56,612 nucleotides of DNA from an uncultured Oscillospiraceae bacterium (GTDB lineage: Bacteria; Bacillota; Clostridia; Oscillospirales; Acutalibacteraceae): NCBI GenBank assembly GCA_949293315.1, contig CASFCH010000045.1:1-56612 (forward strand). The letters are read 5' to 3'. The position numbers were made by a program, and so were the translations under genes. The notes under the pieces are model-generated. The model did no database searches, was not told the origin of the DNA, and saw nothing but the letters and a program-made list of their open reading frames with translations. Positions within the stretch are counted from its first letter, which is position 1, and every line of letters starts with the position of its first letter. Below are positions 17,401-25,804 of this stretch, one piece after another.

Positions 17401-17952
17401 GATTCCGCCGCGCACGGAAAAGAGGCCCACCCCATCCACCTGGGCGGCGCGGGTATATCCGGCGCGCAGCAGTGCGGCGGCCAGCTCCCGTGAGCCGATC
17501 TCCTCCCCTGTGCGCAGCGTGCGCGTGCGGCGGCTGAGCTCCTCCGGCGGGATCGTCAGCTGTACGAGCGCGTCGATCGGACAGAATACGGCCGTATAAT
17601 CCCCGCTGAGCATCCGGGCCAGAACACCCAGCCGCGTCTGCTCATACTCACGCGACCGCCCGCTGACCTCGCGGAACGCAAAATCGCGCGCCGGAAACAC
17701 ACAGGCGCCCTCCCCGCCCGAGAGCGTATTAAAATCCGCAGCGGCACGGGTGGCCGCCGCCTCATCATGCGTCAGGATCAGGGCACGGCGTCCGCCGCCG
17801 GATGAGACGGACGATAAAATCGTATGGACCGCATGGGTTTTCCCCACGGGAGAAAGCCCCGTTACGCCTGCGGGCAGCCTTTTGTGCTCCACGTCGCGCA
17901 GCAGGGTTTTAAATGGGTCACTCCTCAGGAGCGCCTGCGAAAAACAGGACAT
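14443..17952 (-). CDS. mfd: Transcription-repair coupling factor
   Basis: 1169-aa SF2 translocase that removes stalled RNA polymerase at DNA lesions and recruits UvrA. Order: UvrB-like N-terminal modules (with a part-preserved P-loop GLSPVGKT near residue 35), the RNA-polymerase interacting domain starting HRGDYIVHAVHGIGVFEG, motor domain with Walker A GDVGFGKTE, DEEQR box, SATPIPRTL and QIRGRVGR, and the C-terminal TRCF domain. Length matches the family (about 1150-1180). AGAGGTGA precedes the ATG. Last gene of glmU-zinc ribbon-pth-mfd, the same block as in Bacillus. Confidence 0.97.
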   Translation of the reverse strand: MSCFSQALLRSDPFKTLLRDVEHKRLPAGVTGLSPVGKTHAVHTILSSVSSGGGRRALILTHDEAAATRAAADFNTLSGGEGACVFPARDFAFREVSGRSREYEQTRLGVLARMLSGDYTAVFCPIDALVQLTIPPEELSRRTRTLRTGEEIGSRELAAALLRAGYTRAAQVDGVGLFSVRGGIVDFFPPELRQPVRIELFGDEIDTIAAFEVESQRRGERLESVSITPVREILFDSPQVLAEKLRDFLGAFKGRSAKAREGLLHDIERLEAGGQIPATDKYLPLAYPAPATLFDYLEPDGLFFVFDSGDVAHRARDLQKLMNEEIRTLFEDGVLCKGLDTYTVEFSRVTGLYEQFGAVYMDTFARGSFDTPVRDLVTMTCRRTSPWNGSVRALRDDLIPLLKQDYTCVVFAGTEKGARAVAQELEHEAVRCTFYPELPDQLPPHSVSVLPGALSGGMEYDDIHFSVTTYSRAASVRRRPRARTEAKNRIHSLEELHRGDYIVHAVHGIGVFEGIHKLDVSGVTKDYIKIRYLKDDILYVPVTQLDLVSKYIAPGEDGGVRAVKLNRLGGTDWAKTRSRVRAAVQDMAKELTALYAKRMSTPGYAFSPDTEMQRDFEARFEYDETDDQLRCIHEIKKDMEQPHPMDRLLCGDVGFGKTEVALRAAFKCIADGKQCAILVPTTILAFQHYQTVLRRFEGFPIESALLSRFTSPKESRRALDGLRRGSVDIVVGTHRLISKDIKFRDLGLLIIDEEQRFGVAQKEKLKALFPTVDVLTLSATPIPRTLNMAMSGIRDMSIIEEAPMGRFPVQTYVIEHDEGVLREAMERELRRGGQVYYLHNRIDTIDRTARRISQLLPEARVATAHGRMSEEELSGVWRELMEGEIDILVCTTIIETGVDVQNVNTLIIEDADRMGLAQLHQIRGRVGRSSRRASAYFTFHRDREMTQIAASRLAAIQEYTQFGSGFQIAMRDLEIRGAGSVLGAQQHGHMEAVGYDMYLKLLSDAVAEEKGEKPVEKKECLIDLQIQAHIPEQYISSVPQRLNIYRRIADVRTQEDASDVIDELIDRFGDPPASVEGLIRVSLMRNTAAALGIYEVTQRGEQILLYFEAIDVRQVNALSQVLPRRVKVGSGKKPYIAVRLAGERPEDVLEKLLTVLSGTAEKDDLAQNN

Positions 17953-18006
17953 CTTTTCACCTCTATGTATATCGACTCGTCCTCCCGGAGAAAGGGCCGC
18001 ATTTTT

Positions 18007-18600
18007 TCAGGAATTATAGCGGTTCATGGCCTCGTCCATCCTGCCGGACACCATCAGTTCCACCGCACCGGGTGCGCGTTCGTACGCCTCATGGAGCAGC
18101 TTCTGCTCCTCCGGCGTAAACTTTGAGAGCACCCATGCCCCCAGATCGTAGTCCGGATGCGGCTTGGCCCCGACGCCGATCTTCACGCGCGGGAACTGCT
18201 CGCTGTCCAGGTGGGCGATAATACTCTTGATCCCGTTGTGCCCGCCGTCCGATCCCTTGCGCCGGATGCGCATAGCGCCCGGCCTCAGCGAGATATCGTC
18301 AAACAGGACAATGATCCGCTCCGGCGGAATCTTATAGTAGGAGGCGGCCGCCTGTACTGCCACGCCGCTCTCGTTCATAAAAGTCTGAGGCTTCATGAGC
18401 AGGCACTTCTGCCCGCCGATCTCCGCCTCCCCGACCAGGGCGTGAAATTTGATCTGCTTGACCGTGACCCCGGCCTTTTCGGCAATCTCATCGAGGGCCT
18501 TAAAGCCCGCGTTGTGACGCGTCATCTCATATTTGGGGCCCGGATTCCCGAGCCCCACGATCAAATACTGCGGCGCACCGCGCCTGAAAAGTCCAAACAT
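18007..18600 (-). CDS. pth: Peptidyl-tRNA hydrolase
   Basis: 197 aa. Cleaves peptidyl-tRNA that falls off ribosomes. Seen: VGLGNPGPKYEMTRHNAGF with catalytic His H29, MKPQTFMNESG, LFDDISLRPG and RRKGSDGGHNGIKS. Usual length. GGAGGA precedes the ATG. It lies between the zinc-ribbon gene and mfd, in an operon order known from many Bacillota. Confidence 0.97.
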   Translation of the reverse strand: MFGLFRRGAPQYLIVGLGNPGPKYEMTRHNAGFKALDEIAEKAGVTVKQIKFHALVGEAEIGGQKCLLMKPQTFMNESGVAVQAAASYYKIPPERIIVLFDDISLRPGAMRIRRKGSDGGHNGIKSIIAHLDSEQFPRVKIGVGAKPHPDYDLGAWVLSKFTPEEQKLLHEAYERAPGAVELMVSGRMDEAMNRYNS

Positions 18601-18624
18601 TGTTGAAATCCTCCGTGTGGGGCC

Positions 18625-18876
18625 TCACTTTTTTTCGCCCGGATGGTCGTGCGGCGCGACATACTGCTGCGCGCCGCAGTGCGGGCACTTGATGATCCTG
18701 CCCTCCAGCGACATGCCGGTAAAGACCATCCGGATCAGATAGGGCATATATTCCTTCCCGCACGCCGGGCAGACGATCACCCGCTGATCGCGCGGCACCT
18801 TCAGATACCAGTAGACCCCGCGCGCCCCCACAAGGGCCACAACCAGCAGCAGCAATATCAAAATGATTCGTACCAT
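18625..18876 (-). CDS. Small membrane-anchored zinc-ribbon protein, unknown function
   Basis: 83 aa: one N-terminal transmembrane helix (residues 3-21) followed by a cytoplasmic-type zinc ribbon with CPACGKEY and CPHCGAQQY, the two CxxC pairs 28 residues apart. A hydrophilic His/Lys tail ends the protein. GAGAGGG precedes the ATG. It sits inside the glmU-pth operon. Function unknown. Confidence 0.85.
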   Translation of the reverse strand: MVRIILILLLLVVALVGARGVYWYLKVPRDQRVIVCPACGKEYMPYLIRMVFTGMSLEGRIIKCPHCGAQQYVAPHDHPGEKK

Positions 18877-18903
18877 AATTCCCTCTCCGCATCTGCGGAA
18901 ATC

Positions 18904-20268
18904 CTATTTTCTCCCCCGCACCCAGCCCTCTTTATTGACCTGACGGGCCCGTGCGATCCCAAGCGATTCGGCCGGGACATCCTCCGTGATCGTGGACCCG
19001 GCAGCCGTATAGGCGTTCTCCCCCACGGTGACGGGGGCGATCAGATTCGTATTACAGCCGATAAACGCATTGTCGCCAATCGTGGTGCGATGCTTGGCCC
19101 TTCCATCGTAATTGACCGTTACGCACCCGCAGCCGAAGTTGACATGTGCGCCCACGTCGCTGTCCCCGACATACGTCAGGTGGGACACCTTGGTCCCCTC
19201 CCCCACGGCCGAGTTCTTCACCTCGACAAAGTTCCCCAGGTGGACCTTCTCACCGATCTCGGAATTTGGCCGGATGTGGACAAACGGGCCGATATCCGCG
19301 CCGTCCATCACGCGGGCGCGCTCACACTTGACGTTGTCCAGCACCACGCCCGAACCGATGACGCTGTCCTCAACCGTGGTATTCGGTCCGAGCACGCATC
19401 CCTCCCCGATCACCGTCGCGCCGCTGAGAATCGTATTGGGAAGAATTTCGGTATCGCGCCCGATCTTCACGTCCGGTCCAATGATCACGCCGTCCGGGCA
19501 GGGGATATCCACGCCGTCCGCCAGCAGCCCGGCGAGGACCTGACGCTTTGCAATCTGATTGAGCTCCATCAGCTGGGCGCGGTCATTGGCGCCGAGCACT
19601 ACGCTGGAATTGGCCGTGGAATACACGCCGGCGCGCTTGCCGGCCTTCCGGAGGATGGCGACCGTATCGGTCAGATAGTACTCGCCCTGGGCGTTGTCCC
19701 CGCGCAGCCCCTCCAGGCTGCGGAGCAGGTCCGCGCTGTCGAACCAGAAGGCGCCGGAGTTGACCTCATAGATCCCCTTCTCCTGCTCGTCGGCATCCTT
19801 TTCCTCCACAATGCGGGCCAAGGAGCCGTCCCGGTGGTCGATCACGATCCGCCCGTAGCCATAGGGGTTATCCACCCGGGCCGAGATCACGGTGACGGAA
19901 TTGCCCTCCTGCGTATGCTTTTCAAACGCTTCGCGGAGCGTGCCGGAATCGATCAACGGGGCGTCGCCGTTGAGCACGACCACACTGCCGCCCCGCCGCC
20001 CGATAAATTCCGCCGCCGCGCGCACGGCGTCTCCGGTGCCGAGCTGCCGCTCCTGCCGAACGGTGACGATCCCCTCCGGCAGGTGCGCGCACAGCTGCTC
20101 CCCGCCGTATCCCGTCACCACGCAGATGTCCTCAATACCGGCGCCGCGCACGGCGTCGATCACCCAGTCGATCATCGGCTTGAGCAGGACCCGGCACATT
20201 GCCTTCGGTCCGGCGGACTTCATCCGTTTTCCCTGGCCGGCAGCCAGGATCACTGCACACCTGTTCAT
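18904..20268 (-). CDS. glmU: Bifunctional UDP-GlcNAc pyrophosphorylase / GlcN-1-P acetyltransferase
   Basis: 454 aa. Makes UDP-GlcNAc for peptidoglycan and teichoic acids in two steps. N-terminal nucleotidyltransferase with VILAAGQGKRMKS; the C-terminal left-handed beta-helix has hexapeptide repeats (IIGPDVKIGRDTEI...), the catalytic-region YVGDSDVG and TVNYDG, and QVNKEGWVRGRK at the end. AGGAGG precedes the ATG. First gene of the glmU-pth-mfd operon; prs, common at this spot in Bacillus, is absent. Confidence 0.97.
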   Translation of the reverse strand: MNRCAVILAAGQGKRMKSAGPKAMCRVLLKPMIDWVIDAVRGAGIEDICVVTGYGGEQLCAHLPEGIVTVRQERQLGTGDAVRAAAEFIGRRGGSVVVLNGDAPLIDSGTLREAFEKHTQEGNSVTVISARVDNPYGYGRIVIDHRDGSLARIVEEKDADEQEKGIYEVNSGAFWFDSADLLRSLEGLRGDNAQGEYYLTDTVAILRKAGKRAGVYSTANSSVVLGANDRAQLMELNQIAKRQVLAGLLADGVDIPCPDGVIIGPDVKIGRDTEILPNTILSGATVIGEGCVLGPNTTVEDSVIGSGVVLDNVKCERARVMDGADIGPFVHIRPNSEIGEKVHLGNFVEVKNSAVGEGTKVSHLTYVGDSDVGAHVNFGCGCVTVNYDGRAKHRTTIGDNAFIGCNTNLIAPVTVGENAYTAAGSTITEDVPAESLGIARARQVNKEGWVRGRK

Positions 20269-20313
20269 GATATCTGCCTCCTGAAATCGCCCGGTATAGG
20301 GCTGATCTTTATA

Positions 20314-20343
20314 ATATTATGACATATTTTAAGCGTTTTTCAA
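20314..20343 (-). promoter_or_regulatory. Promoter of glmU operon
   Basis: Minus strand TTGAAA (20343-20338), 18-nt spacer, TAATAT (20319-20314), in an AT-rich intergenic region shared with the divergent ppdK promoter. Confidence 0.6.
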
Positions 20344-20405
20344 CCCCGTTAGACTTTCAGAATGCAAAAAATTTGCTCCCCCGCCCAAATTTATTGAAAA
20401 ACCTA

Positions 20406-20434
20406 TGGAAAATCAGACTTTTTTCTGGTATAAT
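20406..20434 (+). promoter_or_regulatory. Promoter of ppdK
   Basis: TATAAT at 20429-20434 with an extended -10 TG (TGGTATAAT) and TGGAAA 17 nt upstream as a weak -35. Confidence 0.65.
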
Positions 20435-20491
20435 GCAGGGTAGGCTATGAGCTAATTTATAGTGCAAATCATTATTGGAGGTAGATTCTCA

Positions 20492-23119
20492 ATGAGTCAC
20501 AAGTACGTGTACCTGTTCTCCGAGGGCAACGCCAACATGCGCGAGCTCCTCGGCGGCAAAGGCGCAAACCTCGCTGAGATGACAAATCTCGGCCTGCCGG
20601 TTCCGCAGGGCTTTACGGTCACCACCGAGGCCTGCACCCGTTACTATGACGACGGCCGGCAGATCGCGGACGACATCAAGGCGGAAATCTTCGAATACCT
20701 TGCCAAGATGGAGGAGATCACCGGCAAAAAGTTCGGCGATCCCGAAAACCCGCTGCTTGTCTCCGTCCGCTCCGGCGCCCGCGCTTCCATGCCCGGCATG
20801 ATGGACACCATCCTGAACCTGGGCCTGAACGACGAGGTCGTGGCCGGCTTTGCAAAGCTGACGAGCAACGAGCGCTTCGCGTATGACTCCTATCGCCGCT
20901 TTATCCAGATGTTCTCCGACGTCGTCATGGAGCTGCCCAAGTCCCGCTTCGAGGTGATCATCGACGAGATGAAGGACGCCCGCGGCATCAAGCTCGACAC
21001 CGAGTTTACCGCCGAGGATATGAAAGAGATGGTCCAGCGCTTCAAGACCTTCTACAAGGAGCAGAAGGGCACCGACTTCCCGACCGAGCCGCGGGTTCAG
21101 CTGATGGAGGCCGTCAAGGCCGTGTTCCGCTCCTGGGACAACCCCCGTGCGAACGTCTACCGCCGCATGAACGATATCCCGTACAGCTGGGGCACCGCCG
21201 TCAACGTACAGGCGATGGTCTTCGGCAACACGGGCAACAACTCCGGCACGGGCGTCGCCTTTACGCGCAACCCCGCCACCGGCGAGAAGAAGCTGTTCGG
21301 CGAATTCCTGATGAACGCGCAGGGCGAGGACGTCGTGGCCGGCGTCCGCACTCCGCAGTCCATTGATCAGCTCAAGGAGATCATGCCGGAGGTCTATGAG
21401 CAGTTCGCCACCATCGCAACTACTCTTGAGAACCACTACCATGATATGCAGGACATGGAGTTCACCATTGAGAATGGCAAGCTCTATATGCTTCAGACCC
21501 GTAACGGCAAGCGTACCGCCGCCGCGGCCCTGAAGATCGCCGTCGACCTCGTGGACGAGGGCAAGATTGACCGTGATGAGGCCGTTCTGCGCGTAGAGCC
21601 CAAGCAGCTCGACGCTCTGCTGCACCCGCAGTTTGATGCCGACGCGCTGAAGAAGGCCAAGGAGATCGGCAGCGGTCTGGCCGCCTCCCCCGGAGCGGCC
21701 TGCGGTAAGGTCGTCTTCTCCGCTGAGGATGCCAAGGCATGGGCAGAGCGCGGCGAGAAAGTCGTCCTTGTCCGCCTTGAGACTTCCCCCGAGGATATCG
21801 AGGGTATGGCTTCCGCGGAGGGTATCCTCACCGTCCGCGGCGGCATGACCTCCCACGCTGCCGTTGTTGCCCGTGGTATGGGTACCTGCTGCGTATCCGG
21901 CTGCGGCGACATCAAGATGCACGAGGAGGAGAAGTACTTCGAGCTCGGCGGCATGACCATCAAGGAGGGCGATTACCTCTCCATCGACGGCACGACCGGT
22001 AAGATCTACGGCGAAGCGGTTCCCACGGCGGACGCCACCATCGCCGGCGACTTTGACCGCCTGATGACCTGGGCTGACGAGCGCCGTGTACTTCGCGTCC
22101 GCACCAACGCCGACACCCCGAGGGACGCCGCGCAGGCTGTCAAGTTCGGCGCTGAGGGCATCGGCCTCTGCCGTACAGAGCACATGTTCTTTGAGGCCAA
22201 CCGCATCAAGGCCATGCGCGAGATGATCGTTGCGAAGGATACCGAGGCCCGCAAGAAGGCCCTGGCAAAGATCCTTCCCTACCAGCAGCAGGACTTCGAG
22301 GATATGTACACGGTCCTGGAGGGCCGCCCGATGACGATCCGCTTCCTGGATCCGCCGCTGCATGAGTTCCTTCCGAACACGAAGGATGAGATCGAGGATC
22401 TTGCAAAAGAGCTCAACATGACTTATGATGAGCTGAAAGCGGTTGTCGACTCTCTGCACGAGTTCAACCCGATGATGGGCCACCGTGGATGCCGTCTGGC
22501 CGTCTCCTATCCGGAGATTGCCGAGATGCAGACCACCGCTGTCATCAACGCTGCGATCAACGTCAACAAGGCGCATCCGGCCTTCCACGTAACGCCTGAG
22601 ATCATGATCCCGCTCGTCGGCGAGGTCAAGGAGCTCAAGTACGTCAAGGACGTCGTCACCAAGACGGCCGACAAGCTGATCGCCGAGGCCGGCGTGGAGA
22701 TGAATTACCTTGTCGGTACCATGATCGAGATCCCGCGCGCCGCACTGCTGGCCGATGAGATCGCAACGGAGGCCGAGTTCTTCAGCTTCGGCACCAATGA
22801 CCTGACCCAGATGACCTTCGGCTTCAGCCGCGACGATGCGGGTGCGTTCCTGGATGCGTACTATGACGCCAAGATCTATGAGTTCGATCCGTTTGCCAAG
22901 CTCGACCAGAAGGGCGTTGGCAAGCTGGTGAAGATGGGCGCCACCCTGGGCCGCGAGACCCGCCCGAACATCAAGCTGGGCATCTGCGGTGAGCACGGCG
23001 GCGATCCGAGCACGATTGAGTTCTGCCACAACGTGGGCCTGAACTACGTCTCCTGCTCCCCGTTCCGTGTGCCGATCGCCCGTCTGGCTGCCGCACAGGC
23101 TGCCATTAAGGCGAAATAA
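20492..23119 (+). CDS. ppdK: Pyruvate, phosphate dikinase
   Basis: 875 aa. Interconverts pyruvate + ATP + Pi and PEP + AMP + PPi, the glycolytic/gluconeogenic step in many anaerobes. N-terminal ATP-grasp domain starts YLFSEGNANMRELLGGKGAN; the phosphorylated His H455 is in GGMTSHAAVVARGMG; the C-terminal PEP/pyruvate barrel contains GIGLCRTEHMF, MIEIPRAALLADEIA and CGEHGGDPST. Length equals the family standard. The start is taken at 20492, with GGAGGT upstream; an in-frame ATG ten codons earlier lacks a site. Codon use is strongly biased towards C-ending codons, as in highly expressed genes. Ends with a strong terminator. Confidence 0.97.
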   Translation: MSHKYVYLFSEGNANMRELLGGKGANLAEMTNLGLPVPQGFTVTTEACTRYYDDGRQIADDIKAEIFEYLAKMEEITGKKFGDPENPLLVSVRSGARASMPGMMDTILNLGLNDEVVAGFAKLTSNERFAYDSYRRFIQMFSDVVMELPKSRFEVIIDEMKDARGIKLDTEFTAEDMKEMVQRFKTFYKEQKGTDFPTEPRVQLMEAVKAVFRSWDNPRANVYRRMNDIPYSWGTAVNVQAMVFGNTGNNSGTGVAFTRNPATGEKKLFGEFLMNAQGEDVVAGVRTPQSIDQLKEIMPEVYEQFATIATTLENHYHDMQDMEFTIENGKLYMLQTRNGKRTAAAALKIAVDLVDEGKIDRDEAVLRVEPKQLDALLHPQFDADALKKAKEIGSGLAASPGAACGKVVFSAEDAKAWAERGEKVVLVRLETSPEDIEGMASAEGILTVRGGMTSHAAVVARGMGTCCVSGCGDIKMHEEEKYFELGGMTIKEGDYLSIDGTTGKIYGEAVPTADATIAGDFDRLMTWADERRVLRVRTNADTPRDAAQAVKFGAEGIGLCRTEHMFFEANRIKAMREMIVAKDTEARKKALAKILPYQQQDFEDMYTVLEGRPMTIRFLDPPLHEFLPNTKDEIEDLAKELNMTYDELKAVVDSLHEFNPMMGHRGCRLAVSYPEIAEMQTTAVINAAINVNKAHPAFHVTPEIMIPLVGEVKELKYVKDVVTKTADKLIAEAGVEMNYLVGTMIEIPRAALLADEIATEAEFFSFGTNDLTQMTFGFSRDDAGAFLDAYYDAKIYEFDPFAKLDQKGVGKLVKMGATLGRETRPNIKLGICGEHGGDPSTIEFCHNVGLNYVSCSPFRVPIARLAAAQAAIKAK

Positions 23120-23151
23120 GCACCGCAACCTGCGGATTGATTCCAAACAGA

Positions 23152-23178
23152 GCGCCGGGCATAATGCCCGGCGCTTTT
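23152..23178 (+). terminator. Rho-independent terminator after ppdK
   Basis: GCGCCGGGC (23152-23160) / GCCCGGCGC (23166-23174), 5-nt loop, TTTT. Confidence 0.9.
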
Positions 23179-23317
23179 GCCATCCTTTCAGATCGCCGCG
23201 CGGCGCCCGGAAAGGCGAAGTGTAATCTGACCTGATAAAAAATATCAAAATTGAATATTTTAATAAAACCAGTTCCGGTGTATAATCATCTCAGTAATTA
23301 TTAGGAGTGTGATTCCA

Positions 23318-23896
23318 TTGAAAACCGGTACTGACAGGCGGCTTCGCCTGATGATCCTGACTGCGCTGTTTGCGGCCATGACCTTTGCGCTGACGTTTTC
23401 CGTCCGCATCCCGATGCCAAGCGGCGGATATATCCACCTGGGGGACGCGATGATTTACCTGTCCGCGTGCATCCTCCCCTTCCCCTATGCGATCGTGTCG
23501 GCCGGGATCGGCGGCGCGCTGAGCGATCTGGCCGGCGGGTATGCGGTCTACATCATCCCGACGCTGATCATCAAGGCGCTCAACGCCTCGGTCTTCACCT
23601 CCAAAGAGGAAAAAATCCTCACCCTGCGCAACGGGCTGTGCTCCATCGCCTCCGGGGCGATCACCGTGGCGGCCTACTACGTGGTGGATGTGCTCATGAT
23701 CGCCCTCTCCGGTGCGGCGGACACCTCCTTCCTGACTGAGTTTTTCAGTGCAAAGAACTGGATCGCCTCCGCCGGCGCAAGCATCCCGGGCAATCTTATT
23801 CAGGCGGCGGGAAGCGCCATACTGTTTGTGGTGATCGGCTTTGCGCTGGACAAAGTACATATCAAACAGAAGTTGCCCCGTCTGCTGAAAATTTAA
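23318..23896 (+). CDS. ECF transporter S component (substrate-binding membrane protein)
   Basis: 192 aa with five or six membrane helices. ECF S components bind a vitamin or other micronutrient and share an energising module. Seen: RLMILTALFAAMTFAL at the first helix and GGYIHLGDAMIYLSACILPF, the typical substrate-loop region; the C-terminal helix ends with basic residues. Substrate is unknown: similar Clostridia proteins are sometimes guessed to carry riboflavin-like compounds, but no riboswitch precedes it. TTG at 23318 is the chosen start because AGGAG lies 10 nt upstream; a GTG at 23309 overlaps that site. A TATAAT at 23281 lacks a clear -35. Confidence 0.8.
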   Translation: MKTGTDRRLRLMILTALFAAMTFALTFSVRIPMPSGGYIHLGDAMIYLSACILPFPYAIVSAGIGGALSDLAGGYAVYIIPTLIIKALNASVFTSKEEKILTLRNGLCSIASGAITVAAYYVVDVLMIALSGAADTSFLTEFFSAKNWIASAGASIPGNLIQAAGSAILFVVIGFALDKVHIKQKLPRLLKI

Positions 23897-23913
23897 CACT
23901 GATATAGCTCTGT

Positions 23914-23947
23914 GGCCCGCACCAAACCGGTACGGGCCGCCTTTTTT
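23914..23947 (+). terminator. Terminator between S-component gene and convergent kinase gene
   Basis: GGCCCG...CGGGCC with an inner ACC/GGT stem, then six T on the plus strand. It overlaps the last codons of the minus-strand kinase gene. Confidence 0.8.
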
Positions 23948-24446
23948 ATGAAATCCAGTTTAAAATCTGATCCGCCGCCTCGTGCGGCGTCATCCGGGTC
24001 GTGTCCAAATGCGGGATCTCCAGCCCTTTACAGCAATCCATGCGGTGGAGTGCACGGGCGATCACATCCGGTGTGCGGACTCCTTTTGCGATGTCCCCCT
24101 CCAGCCGGCGAACGAGCTCCTGCGGTGTACAGATGAGTGACAGGCGAATCACCTTTACGCCAATCAAATCCAGACGTCCCAGCAAATCCTCCCAGATTGT
24201 ACGCTCATGCAGCACCCAGCAAAACAGGATATTTTCATAAGCGGAGCAGCGCAAAAACCGGTTCAGCAGGAAGGTGATATTTTCCATTACCATCGCCTTT
24301 GTCTCGTCCGTCACGTGGAACGGGGTGGCATCCCAGCACCAGTCTCCATCGAGAAAGACGTTTTCCGGCAGGAGGCGCTGCAATTCCCGGCACACAGCCG
24401 TCTTCCCGACGCCCATCGGACCGCCAATCAGGATCAGCTTTTTCAT
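23946..24446 (-). CDS. P-loop kinase (AAA_33-like), substrate unknown
   Basis: 166 aa. Walker A in LILIGGPMGVGKTAVC, followed by FLDGDWCWD, where an Asp pair might bind substrate, and a C-terminal lid region with basic residues RRLEGDIAKGVR. Small single-domain kinases of this group phosphorylate nucleotides, gluconate or other small molecules; chloramphenicol phosphotransferase-like proteins have a similar look. Cotranscribed 10 nt after the sulfatase, so its substrate might come from sulfate-ester breakdown (inference). Confidence 0.75.
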   Translation of the reverse strand: MKKLILIGGPMGVGKTAVCRELQRLLPENVFLDGDWCWDATPFHVTDETKAMVMENITFLLNRFLRCSAYENILFCWVLHERTIWEDLLGRLDLIGVKVIRLSLICTPQELVRRLEGDIAKGVRTPDVIARALHRMDCCKGLEIPHLDTTRMTPHEAADQILNWIS

Positions 24447-24456
24447 GGTGCGCCCC

Positions 24457-25794
24457 TCACTTTTTACGGGCGATGAGCGGCCTACGGATGACAGGTTCCG
24501 GCTCCCCGGCCTTTCTCATCTCCCGCAGGAGCAATTCCCGCAGCTGACGCCGCACCTCGCCATAGTCACGCGATTTGATCAGATTCACCTTTTCGCAGGG
24601 GTCCTTTTCCAGATCGTAGAGAAAATCCTCATCATACACATTGGAGGCAGACTTCATCATCCCAGCCCCCATGCCGCCGCGTGCCCGAACGGAGTAGGTA
24701 TAGCGCGGCGTACGGATCGCCCGGCCGCACTGGCTCTCGCTGATCTGGATAAAGACGCAATCCCGGTTCGGCCGGTCGGATGTCATCATCGGCGCAAGAT
24801 CATGCCCCACGTAGCTCTCCGGGATCGGGATACCGGCAAGGGAGAGCAGCGTTGGCGGCAGATCCAGCAAGCTGACCAGCCGCTCCTCCCGCCGGCCGCC
24901 GCAAAACGGACCGCCCCGGATAATCAGCGGCGTGTGGATAGAGGCCTCATGGCAGGAGCGCTTGTACTCCAGATTCCGCGTTTTAAAGTGAGAACCGTGA
25001 TCGCTGGTGTAAATGATCACCGTATTCTCATAGATTCCCAATTCTTTTAACTTCTCAACCAGACGGCCCACGTTGTAGTCAAGGCGGTTGATCGCCGAAA
25101 TATAATCCGGATACTGCTCACGGTAATCTCCTTTTAAAAAGCTCAAATCCTCCGGAATCGGGTAGTTCCGATAGTCTTCCACCGTTTCGCGATACCCCTC
25201 ATAGCGGCCATGGTCATTCTGATGGTGCGGCTCCAGCTGAGAGATAAACATAAAAAACGGTTTATTCTTATCACGCCCTTTTTCCAGATACTCAAGCGCA
25301 AAATTATTGATGCAGTCCGGACGGTAACCCTTAAAATCGAGCTTATTGCCGTTTTCATCAAAAACATAACCGTCGTACCCATGAGAGGTAAACTCCAGCA
25401 CGTCGGCGGCGCGCCAATAGCGGTAAGCCCCCTGCCGATCCCTGGGGACAGCCGTCTTTTCACAGTGGAAAGAATGCGCGGGGCGGTCGTCGCTGGCCAA
25501 ATGCCACTTGCCGATATAGGCGGTGTCATAGCCAGCCTCATTAAAATACGCAGCCAGCGGCTTGATATCCTGCGGCAGGGCGATCCCATTTTTAAAGCAG
25601 CCGTTTTGCGTGGCGTTCACCCCCGTCTGCAGGCAGGAGCGCGCCGGGCCGCACACGGGCTGGCACGTGAAAGAGCGCTCAAATTTGACGCCCTCCCCCG
25701 CCAACGCCATCAGATTTGGCGTCACCCGGTCATTGACGGTATCCCAGCGCTGTTGGTCGCTGAAATAGAAAATGATATTTTTGCGTTCCGACAT
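24457..25794 (-). CDS. Cysteine-type sulfatase (alkaline-phosphatase superfamily)
   Basis: 445 aa. Hydrolyses a sulfate ester. Active-site motif C48-G-P50-A-R52 (QPVCGPARSCLQTG), whose Cys must be oxidised to formylglycine by an anaerobic maturase not present here. Metal-site residues are FSDQQ near residue 12 and TSDHGSHF. No signal peptide is visible, so it should act in the cytoplasm. Substrate unknown (aryl, choline or sugar sulfate). ATG 25794 is chosen, with GAGGTG 6 nt upstream, over GTG 25803. Operon: TSUP exporter, then this gene, then a P-loop kinase. Confidence 0.85.
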   Translation of the reverse strand: MSERKNIIFYFSDQQRWDTVNDRVTPNLMALAGEGVKFERSFTCQPVCGPARSCLQTGVNATQNGCFKNGIALPQDIKPLAAYFNEAGYDTAYIGKWHLASDDRPAHSFHCEKTAVPRDRQGAYRYWRAADVLEFTSHGYDGYVFDENGNKLDFKGYRPDCINNFALEYLEKGRDKNKPFFMFISQLEPHHQNDHGRYEGYRETVEDYRNYPIPEDLSFLKGDYREQYPDYISAINRLDYNVGRLVEKLKELGIYENTVIIYTSDHGSHFKTRNLEYKRSCHEASIHTPLIIRGGPFCGGRREERLVSLLDLPPTLLSLAGIPIPESYVGHDLAPMMTSDRPNRDCVFIQISESQCGRAIRTPRYTYSVRARGGMGAGMMKSASNVYDEDFLYDLEKDPCEKVNLIKSRDYGEVRRQLRELLLREMRKAGEPEPVIRRPLIARKK

Positions 25795-25804
25795 TTCAAT
25801 CACC

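Noticed and set aside
20489-23248. 919-codon antisense open frame over ppdK
   Set aside because: A shadow: the plus strand carries unmistakable PPDK motifs, and GC-rich codon bias opens the opposite frame.
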